From: UBA12478 sp964513275
GTDB lineage: Bacteria > Patescibacteriota > Patescibacteriia > UBA9934 > GWF2-40-263
Assembly: GCA_964513275.1 (NCBI GenBank)
Contig: CAZELN010000006.1
Coordinates: 1 to 36,653 of the forward strand
Direction of reading: 5' to 3'
Length of the DNA: 36,653 nt
Shown here piece after piece: positions 31,358-36,653 of this stretch. The translations under genes were made by a program, and so were the position numbers. How positions within the stretch are numbered: position 1 is the first letter of the stretch; the number at the start of each line of letters is the position of its first letter. Under the pieces are notes generated by a model. The model was not told the origin of the DNA, ran no database searches, and saw only the letters and a list, made by a program, of their open reading frames with translations.

Positions 31358-33625
31358 ATGAATGAACCAAAACGATTCCAGACCCAGTGGGGAGACCGAA
31401 CGCTTATAATTGAAACGGGCAAGTATGCCCAACAAGCCGGAGGATCCTGCATCGTGCAATACGGCGATACGGTGGTGCTTGCCACCGCTACCATGAGTCC
31501 AGAGACCCGCCAGGGCATGGACTTCTTCCCACTCATGGTCGATTACGAAGAAAAGCTTTACGCCGCTGGACGTATTAAGGGAAGCCGCTTCGTCAAAAAA
31601 GAAGGTCGCCCAACAGACGAAGCCATTTTGATTTCTCGATTTATCGACCGCGCCCTGCGTCCGCTGTTCGATCAGAAGATCCGTAATGAAGTACAAGTGA
31701 TCGTGACCGCACTCTCGTTTGATGGCGAGAATGATCCGGACGTCCTTGGTCTTATCGCGGCCTCCTGCGCCTTGCACATTAGTGATATTCCATGGAATGG
31801 TCCGATTGGATGCGTTCGTGTCGGTCACGAAAACGGATACATGATTCTGAACCCAAGCTACAAGCAGCGCGAAACTTCCATTCTTGATTTAAGCTTCGCT
31901 GGCACGAGCGAAAAAATCATCATGGTCGAAGCCGGAGGAAATGAAACTCCAGAAGAAGTCATTTTGGAAGCGTTTTGGTTTGGACAAGAACATATCAATG
32001 CCCCGATCAAATTGATTGAAGAAGTACGGAAGGCCGTGGGCAAGGAGAAGCGCGATTTGCTCTCCCCTAAAAACAATGAAGAAAAGGCGGCCGTCTCGCG
32101 ACGGGAAGAAGTGGAAGCAATCGCCCGACCGTTCATACTCGAACAAGTGAAGGCGTTGTTCTTTGGTACTCCACAAGCAACGAAGTCAGAACGCAATACA
32201 CAAAAAGCAGAGCTCAAAACTCGCACAAAAGAATTCCTCTCCCAAAAAGGCATCGAGAAAGACGACATCCACTATGGAACAGACATCGTCGCTGAAGTAT
32301 TAGAACGCGAGGTTTCACGCGCAATCATCGAAGACGAAAAACGCGTCGACGGACGGGGCATCACGCAAGTCCGCCCGCTTTTGAGCGAAGTCGCGGTGCT
32401 CCCGCGTGTCCATGGCTCAGGCCACTTCATGCGCGGGGAAACCCAGGTCGTCACCATTGTCACGCTTGGTGCGCCAGGGGATGAACAAACACTTGACGGC
32501 ATGGAGACGGTGGGCACAAGACGCTACTTCCACCATTACAATTTTCCTCCGTTCTCGGTTGGAGAAGTCAAACCCATGCGCGGTCCATCGCGTCGCGATA
32601 TTGGCCATGGAGGACTGGCCGAAAAAGCGCTTATGCCGATGATGCCTGACAAAGAGACATTCCCGTACACCATCCGTGCCGTCTCAGAAGTGCTTGGTTC
32701 AAACGGATCGAGCTCCATGGGATCAACTTGTGGTTCCGCGCTCGCCCTCATGGACGCCGGTGTGCCAATCAAAGCGCCGGTGGCAGGTATTGCGATGGGT
32801 ATCGCCACCGATGACCAGGGACGATGGAAGGTCATAACCGACTTGCAGGATCTTGAAGATGGAGCGGGAGGAATGGACTTTAAGATTGCCGGTTCTCGTG
32901 CGGGAATCACCGCCATTCAGATGGACACGAAGACCAACGGGCTCACTCCAGAAATGATAAAACAGACGTTCGTCCAGGCACGCGAGGCACGCATGCAGAT
33001 TCTCGACATCATGAAATCAACGATCGCTGAGTCTCGACCTGATCTTTCCCCTTATGCTCCGCGTATTATCTCATTGCGCATCAATCCAGAGCTGATTGGC
33101 AATGTCATCGGTCCAGGCGGAAAAACAATCAATGAAATCATCGCAAAAACAGGCGTTCAGGCGATCGACATAGATGACGATGGTTTGGTCATGATTACTT
33201 CAACCGACGCGGAAGGAGCGCAAAAAGCCCACAAATGGGTTGAGGAGCTCACACGAGAACCAAAAGTTGGTGAAATCTACAAAGGAAAAGTCACTCGGAT
33301 TATGGATTTTGGTGCGATTGTGGAATTCCTGCCCAAACGGGATGGCATGGTGCATGTAAGCATGCTAGCTCCATGGCGCGTCGAAAACGTCAGTAATATT
33401 GTGAAGTCAGGTCAAGAAGTTTTCGTAAAAATCATGGAGCTTTCGGAAGGTCGAACATCGCTCTCCATGAAGGACGCCCCAGGAAACGTATACCCAGAGC
33501 GACCGATTGGATCTCCAGATTCAGGCTCACGAGGGCCACGACCAGGCGGAAGACCTCCGTTCCGAAGTGGCGGACGTCCAGGAAACGGACCCAGGGGTCC
33601 ACGCCCACCACAAAGGGACACTTAA
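31358..33625 (+). CDS. pnp: Polyribonucleotide nucleotidyltransferase (PNPase)
   Basis: A 755-aa enzyme of normal size. First RNase PH domain about 1-210 (GSCIVQYGDTVVLATATMS, RFIDRALRPLF), helical linker 220-310, catalytic second RNase PH domain about 320-550 (GETQVVTIVTLG, GSSSMGSTCGSALALMDAGVPI, DLEDGAGGMDFKIAGSRAGITAIQMDTK), KH domain about 563-620 (NVIGPGGKTINEI), S1 domain about 632-700 (GEIYKGKVTRIMDFGAIVEFLPKRDGMVHVSML). The final 45 residues are Gly/Pro/Arg-rich (RGPRPGGRPPFRSGG), an RNA-binding-type tail. It degrades RNA 3'-5' by phosphorolysis. One base separates its stop from the next gene. Confidence 0.96.
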   Translation: MNEPKRFQTQWGDRTLIIETGKYAQQAGGSCIVQYGDTVVLATATMSPETRQGMDFFPLMVDYEEKLYAAGRIKGSRFVKKEGRPTDEAILISRFIDRALRPLFDQKIRNEVQVIVTALSFDGENDPDVLGLIAASCALHISDIPWNGPIGCVRVGHENGYMILNPSYKQRETSILDLSFAGTSEKIIMVEAGGNETPEEVILEAFWFGQEHINAPIKLIEEVRKAVGKEKRDLLSPKNNEEKAAVSRREEVEAIARPFILEQVKALFFGTPQATKSERNTQKAELKTRTKEFLSQKGIEKDDIHYGTDIVAEVLEREVSRAIIEDEKRVDGRGITQVRPLLSEVAVLPRVHGSGHFMRGETQVVTIVTLGAPGDEQTLDGMETVGTRRYFHHYNFPPFSVGEVKPMRGPSRRDIGHGGLAEKALMPMMPDKETFPYTIRAVSEVLGSNGSSSMGSTCGSALALMDAGVPIKAPVAGIAMGIATDDQGRWKVITDLQDLEDGAGGMDFKIAGSRAGITAIQMDTKTNGLTPEMIKQTFVQAREARMQILDIMKSTIAESRPDLSPYAPRIISLRINPELIGNVIGPGGKTINEIIAKTGVQAIDIDDDGLVMITSTDAEGAQKAHKWVEELTREPKVGEIYKGKVTRIMDFGAIVEFLPKRDGMVHVSMLAPWRVENVSNIVKSGQEVFVKIMELSEGRTSLSMKDAPGNVYPERPIGSPDSGSRGPRPGGRPPFRSGGRPGNGPRGPRPPQRDT

Positions 33626-33626
33626 C

Positions 33627-34883
33627 ATGGAACACCTCAACATCCCTCTTTCTCGACACACCAAAACAACCCGCCGAAATCGGCAGGTTGTTTGGCTTTT
33701 GGTGTTTGTTTTTCTTGCTATGGTATTCGTGGTGTTCCGTCTGGGAACTTGGTGGTTTAATCGCGGTGCGATTCTTTCCTTGGCGCCCACAGACACAATT
33801 CTTGCCGCAGAACTTCACCTAAATCAGCAAACTCGCTCTTTTTTGAGCGACTGGCTTGCAGGAATACCGTTGATCTCAGATCGCGAACTCGAGCTAGAAG
33901 ATTTGAGTCCATACATCCATGGGGATCTTGCTATTTTTGTAACGAAAAACGGAGATCGCAGTGTTGCTATTCGAACATCAAAAGACGAGCTTCCAACCGA
34001 TCTTCTCACTCAGTATGGGATTTTAATACAAGAACAGGGTCCGTTTGTTTTTCTCTCTTCCACCCTTGTCCCAATAAGCGACAATGCTTCTCTCGTCCAC
34101 CGACCTTTCCTCCCGTCTTTAGGCAAAATTTGGCTTGGACGAATTGTTTTTCCAGATGTCGAGATTGCTGGAAACCTCTTCGTTTCCGACCATGAAGTGC
34201 GCCTGGAACTTCGCACTCCACAAAAAACTACTGCGGAATTCAAGATAATAGAGAATGCGTCTCTCGCACTTGCAGGCCTCACTTGGGGAGAGGAAGGAAC
34301 TCCCTTAGATGGACTTAAACGTCTTACGCAGGACAGTCTACTTCTCAGAGAAGAGGCGCACATGAGCATTGTTATGAGGGTAGGTGAACAAGGCCTCGAG
34401 ACCCTTGTAGTCCTACGCGATCTGGAGATGGATTCAACACTGATTATCGATGAACTTGAGCGAATTGGCGCCATTGCTCGACCGTTCTTGGTGACGGAAA
34501 CTCTCCCAGACGGATCAAATTTTAAGGAAATTTTCGTCCAGCCAGAGAGTATCTCTGTAGAGGAAATATCAACACCCATTGGAACGAGCTTCCGTGTTCC
34601 AACCAGAGAGGGAGAATTTATCCTTGCCGCTATACATGAAAATTTGGCTCTTTTCTCTAACAATCAAAAGCTCCTTGAGGATTACGCAGCAGCCCCACAA
34701 AACACTTCATCCGACTGCACGGTTCTCACGAACTGGCTAGATCCAACATTTTTGCTTCTCGAATCTAGACAGGACTATCTACACCCAGCTTTGAATATCC
34801 TGAATGGTCTTATTGATGATTTTTCAGGCATTTCCTTTGAAGTGAAAAAGTATTCAAGAGTTGTTCACTTTTGTAGAATCTAA
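33627..34883 (+). CDS. Single-pass membrane protein of unknown function
   Basis: A 418-aa protein with a short basic N-terminus (HTKTTRRNRQ), one membrane segment (VVWLLVFVFLAMVFVVFRLGTWWF, about 21-44) and a long soluble extracytoplasmic domain. It has repeated alpha/beta elements such as GAILSLAPTDTILAAELHLNQQTRSFLSDWL and DLAIFVTKNGDRSVAIRTSKD, a layout reminiscent of DUF3352-type proteins, but I cannot assign it. Its ATG is 1 nt after the pnp stop. A long hairpin (33661-33695) lies within codons 12-23 and could attenuate transcription from pnp. Two DnaA boxes follow its stop. Confidence 0.6.
   Translation: MEHLNIPLSRHTKTTRRNRQVVWLLVFVFLAMVFVVFRLGTWWFNRGAILSLAPTDTILAAELHLNQQTRSFLSDWLAGIPLISDRELELEDLSPYIHGDLAIFVTKNGDRSVAIRTSKDELPTDLLTQYGILIQEQGPFVFLSSTLVPISDNASLVHRPFLPSLGKIWLGRIVFPDVEIAGNLFVSDHEVRLELRTPQKTTAEFKIIENASLALAGLTWGEEGTPLDGLKRLTQDSLLLREEAHMSIVMRVGEQGLETLVVLRDLEMDSTLIIDELERIGAIARPFLVTETLPDGSNFKEIFVQPESISVEEISTPIGTSFRVPTREGEFILAAIHENLALFSNNQKLLEDYAAAPQNTSSDCTVLTNWLDPTFLLLESRQDYLHPALNILNGLIDDFSGISFEVKKYSRVVHFCRI
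33661..33695 (+). promoter_or_regulatory. Long hairpin inside the start of the membrane-protein gene
   Basis: About 15 paired positions with one bulge and one C-A mismatch (outer CCAAA/TTTGG, middle CAACC/GGTTG, inner GCCG/CGGC), loop AAAT, followed by CTTTTGG. It looks like a pnp terminator or attenuator that has been absorbed into the next coding sequence. Confidence 0.55.
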
Positions 34884-34884
34884 T

Positions 34885-34924
34885 TGTGGATAATGAGTTT
34901 ATAAGTATGCACAACTGTGGATAA
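34885..34924 (-). promoter_or_regulatory. Two perfect DnaA boxes
   Basis: TTATCCACA on the minus strand at 34885-34893 and again at 34916-34924, both in the same orientation and 31 bp apart (about three helical turns). AT-rich DNA follows (34930-35005). They could be an origin element or a DnaA-controlled regulatory site. Confidence 0.6.
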
Positions 34925-35006
34925 CTACACGAAAAGAAATACGTACATGAACACATTTTTTTCTTCCATATTGATTTTTGTTCTAAAATTAGAACCATTT
35001 AATGAA

Positions 35007-35035
35007 TTGACCGAGAGTCAATTTTTTGGTATCAT
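35007..35035 (+). promoter_or_regulatory. Promoter of the structured RNA
   Basis: TTGACC (35007-35012), a spacer of exactly 17 nt and TATCAT (35030-35035). The start is expected near 35042. Confidence 0.72.
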
Positions 35036-35041
35036 GACTGT

Positions 35042-35407
35042 GTAAGTAGTTCTTTCACACCACTCTTGGGAGGTTTTCCGAAAACCGCTTTTGACTTCAA
35101 GTCAGCGGGCACCCCACGCTCGTGCGACTTTCGGGAAACGTCTTACCGTCTTTACTGTTCAGAACATGAGAAAATAAAAACAAAAGCGAAGCTTCTAGGT
35201 TCGCCCCACTTATGATCTACCCTTGGTAGATCCGCGGGTAAAACCAATGAATGGTAAGAACGGCAGAGTACGCTACATGTTCGGAGAAGTTCGTGCCTTA
35301 AGGGCGTTGAGTCCTGTAACCAAACCTTGGTTCCAGAACCCAACGCCTAGCCGGTCCCACACTCCGAATAACGATTGGGGCCTTCGGGCCCCTTCTTCTT
35401 TTTTTTG
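35042..35407 (+). ncRNA. Structured non-coding RNA of unknown class (about 365 nt)
   Basis: The region between a good promoter and a textbook terminator has no plausible reading frame but many hairpins: CCGCT/AGCGG with GAC/GTC (35085-35108), GAC-TTT/AAA-GTC (35126-35142), AAGC-GAA-GCTT (35185-35195 region), an 8-bp stem GATCTACC/GGTAGATC (35214-35232), and a long arm GGCGTTG/CAACGCC enclosing AACCAA/TTGGTT (35303-35347). CGGAG (35282-35286) can pair with CTCCG (35362-35366) around that arm. The size is like RNase P RNA or tmRNA. However, I find neither the RNase P conserved blocks, nor a tmRNA tRNA-like end and tag frame, nor the SRP GGAAGCAG loop. It could also be a long regulatory leader of the dksA-like gene. 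Confidence 0.65.
35377..35407 (+). terminator. Strong terminator of the structured RNA
   Basis: GGGGCC-TTCG-GGCCCC (35377-35392) with the extra-stable UUCG loop, followed by TTCTTCTTTTTTTT. Confidence 0.95.
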
Positions 35408-35448
35408 ACGATAAATGCTACTATTTCTCTAGAAAATAACGTAAAATT

Positions 35449-35839
35449 ATGGGAACTGATTTTGTCCAAAAAATGAAAGACCTCTTGGAGGGTGAAAAAT
35501 CAAGGCTTGAGTCGGAGTTGGCTGGATTTGCTCATCGAAATCCAAAAGCGACTGAGACTGACTACGACTCTGACTTTCCAAACATGGGAGACAAGGAAGA
35601 TGAAAATGCCTCAGAAGTGGCACAATTTTCCGATAATCTTTCTTTAGAAGACGAGTTGGAAAAGGCTTTGCGGGATGTTGAGTCAGCACTAAAAATGATC
35701 GAAAAGGGCACATACGGAACGTGTAAATACTGCGGACAACAGACCNNNNNNNNNNCAGATCGACGAACGCAGACTGGTCGCACGACCTACATCCACGTCC
35801 TGTATCCAATGCAAAAAAACACTCACACAAGAAGTGTGA
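35449..35839 (+). CDS. DksA/TraR-family zinc-finger protein (10-N gap inside)
   Basis: A DksA/TraR-type regulator. The N-terminal part is a long coiled coil (FVQKMKDLLEGEKSRLESELAGF ... LEDELEKALRDVESALKMIEKGTYG), then the zinc finger CKYCG ... CIQCKK. The frame is broken only by the N run at 35746-35755. The bases after it, read as QIDERRLVARPTSTSCIQC...EV-stop, complete the finger and end at TGA 35837-35839. If the gap is collapsed on the shared CAG codon, the product is about 124 aa with the canonical spacing CGQQIDERRL. Such proteins bind in the RNA polymerase secondary channel. The stop overlaps the lspA GTG start. Confidence 0.85.
35746..35755. other. Assembly gap (10 N)
   Basis: Ten N within the zinc-finger codons of the dksA-like gene. 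The family spacing (CG-x2-I-x3-RL) indicates that little or nothing is really missing; the last bases before the gap (ACC) may be a contig-end error for ATC. Confidence 0.8.
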
Positions 35840-36342
35840 AACTCGTCTCTCTCTATGTGTACTGGTTTCTTGTTCCAGTCACAGCGATCGTCATCATTGA
35901 CGAATGGTTAAAATATACAGTTTTACAACGGCTCCCTGACGAAGGGGGTCTTGTTGACCCTCAAATTCTTGAGTTTGCCATTCACAAAAACTGGGGGCTG
36001 GCGTTTGATATTCCGTTTCGACTTGAATTCATTATCCTATTTTCTACGCTCATCGGTATTGGACTCCTTCATATTGCCTACAAAAACAGATATTCGCATC
36101 CGGATATCACGCTGGCAACTGGTATTATTATCCTGGGAGCCCTAGGAAACCTCTACGACCGTGTCATGTATGGCTTTACGGTTGATTACATCATTTTATT
36201 TGCCCGATCAGCGATTAATCTTTCTGATGTTGTCATTGTGGCTGGTGTTATCCTGCTTCTCCTTTCGAGTCGCAGGACAAAAAACACGTGCAAATCCACC
36301 CAAACGAACCAAGAAGTTGACAGCAAGGAAAAAAACACGTAA
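35836..36342 (+). CDS. lspA: Lipoprotein signal peptidase (signal peptidase II)
   Basis: A 168-aa protein with four hydrophobic helices. It carries the LspA signatures: DEWLKYTV (D-x-x-x-K region), NWGLAFDI (N-x-G-x-A-F), GALGNLYDRV (G-x-x-G-N-x-x-D-R) and INLSDVVIVAG (N-x-x-D); the two Asp in the last motifs form the catalytic dyad. It cleaves signal peptides of prolipoproteins in the membrane. It starts at GTG 35836, which overlaps the dksA-like stop (GTGA), so the pair is translationally coupled. The C-terminal 25 residues are basic and hydrophilic. The dksA-like/lspA arrangement recurs in CPR genomes as far as I recall. Confidence 0.93.
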   Translation: MKLVSLYVYWFLVPVTAIVIIDEWLKYTVLQRLPDEGGLVDPQILEFAIHKNWGLAFDIPFRLEFIILFSTLIGIGLLHIAYKNRYSHPDITLATGIIILGALGNLYDRVMYGFTVDYIILFARSAINLSDVVIVAGVILLLLSSRRTKNTCKSTQTNQEVDSKEKNT

Positions 36343-36357
36343 AGTAACCATATAAAT

Positions 36358-36388
36358 AAACCCCCTACTTAAATGAGTTGGGGGTTTT
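36358..36388 (+). terminator. Terminator between lspA and comM
   Basis: AAACCCCC (36358-36365) pairs with GGGGGTTT (36380-36387), extended by ACT/AGT, followed by TTTT. The next gene's ATG (36389) starts at its end. Confidence 0.85.
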
Positions 36389-36653
36389 ATGTTTCATATC
36401 ACCACTGCCGCAACGCTCGGCATCACCGCAACGCCCGTCACAGTCGAAGCGGACGTTTCTTTCGGTCTTACGGCCTTCTGTATTGTTGGTCTGCCTGATG
36501 CAGCCGTCAAAGAGGCGCGTGACCGTATCCGCGCAGCAATAAAAAACAGTGGCTATTCGTTTCCACGTGGGAGAGTCACGGTGAACCTTGCCCCAGCTGA
36601 CGTGCGCAAACAGGGGCCTTTATACGATCTCCCCATTGCCTTGTCGATTCTCC
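36389..36653 (+). CDS. comM: ComM/YifB-family Mg-chelatase-like AAA+ ATPase (partial, runs off the window)
   Basis: Only the first 88 codons are present. MFHITTAATLGITATPVTVEADVSFGLTAFCIVGLPDAAVKEARDRIRAAIKNSGYSFPRGRVTVNLAPADVRKQGPLYDLPIALSIL matches the N-terminal (Lon-protease-like S5 fold) domain of ComM/YifB: V-x-V-E-x-D-x-S-x-G-L, x-I-V-G-L-P-D-x-A-V-x-E-x-x-x-R-V, x-I-T-V-N-L-A-P-A-D-x-x-K-x-G. ComM is a hexameric helicase that promotes branch migration during natural transformation. The ATG abuts the terminator hairpin of lspA, leaving no room for a ribosome-binding site. The AAA+ domain lies beyond the window. Confidence 0.93.
   Translation, partial: MFHITTAATLGITATPVTVEADVSFGLTAFCIVGLPDAAVKEARDRIRAAIKNSGYSFPRGRVTVNLAPADVRKQGPLYDLPIALSIL

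Noticed and set aside
35042..35407. RNase P RNA, tmRNA or SRP RNA
   Set aside because: I looked on both strands for the RNase P blocks (GGAAAGTCC, ACAGAA near the 3' end), a tRNA-like end with tag frame, and GGAAGCAG. None fits, though the size would.
1..36653. CRISPR arrays, insertion sequences, prophage or rRNA genes
   Set aside because: No regularly spaced direct repeats, transposase, phage structural cassette or rRNA-like sequence was seen. The tail-fibre-like protein stands among secreted proteins, not phage genes.

Overview
The window looks like a piece of chromosome from a Patescibacteria/CPR-type bacterium. The evidence is a set of compact core genes (rpsT, rpsO, pnp, polA, holA, xerC/D, rmuC, dksA/traR-like, lspA, comM) beside very large secreted Thr/Ser-rich surface proteins, a GHKL ATPase/STAS pair and a thiol oxidoreductase of the kind common in that group. 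TGA ends several genes (xerC/D, the TrmB-like gene, the dksA-like gene), so the TGA-recoding lineages (Gracilibacteria/Absconditabacteria) are unlikely. Finer taxonomy cannot be read from this sequence by eye.

Layout. 0.1-1.5 kb: a GHKL ATPase plus STAS-like (DUF4325) pair; its promoter sits inside a 17-bp inverted repeat. 1.5-14.7 kb: leftward genes for the cell surface. These are a polytopic membrane protein with TPRs (O-antigen-ligase-like), then a four-gene operon of secreted or anchored proteins read from one strong promoter at 14.7 kb. One of the four is a giant adhesin-like protein interrupted by a 100-N scaffold gap. 14.8-15.6 kb: a chromosome-maintenance patch with two perfect 16-bp parS-type palindromes, a DnaA box, tRNA-Ala(CGC) and tRNA-Arg(CCU). 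15.6-22.2 kb: rmuC, rpsT, a VapBC-type toxin-antitoxin pair, and a leftward tightly packed TrmB-like regulator-polA-holA set. 22.3-26.4 kb: four genes of unknown function, two of them strikingly GC-rich and all with good Shine-Dalgarno sequences, plus tRNA-His and tRNA-Arg(UCU). 26.5-30.3 kb: a Xer recombinase carrying a 17-residue palindrome-encoded insertion, a small membrane protein, a DsbA-like protein, an MFS-like transporter and a 66-aa N-terminal fragment of a lysine-2,3-aminomutase-like protein. 30.3-34.9 kb: rpsO, a NYN-domain protein, pnp and a single-pass membrane protein. 34.9-36.65 kb: two DnaA boxes, a promoter-to-terminator structured RNA of about 365 nt that I cannot assign, the dksA-like gene (10-N gap), lspA and the start of comM.

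Themes. Several genes (rpsT, xerC/D, the MFS gene, the TPR gene, the ATPase gene) have a -10 box only 6-9 nt before the ATG, which implies nearly leaderless mRNAs; the 22.3-26.4 kb genes instead have classical ribosome-binding sites. Both N gaps appear to be scaffolding placeholders, since the flanking reading frames close naturally once the gaps are removed. The parS pair and DnaA boxes suggest the window lies near the replication origin. The best candidates for something undescribed are the RNA at 35.04-35.41 kb, the ATPase/STAS module with its bracketed promoter, the GC-rich block, and the coding palindrome inside the Xer gene.
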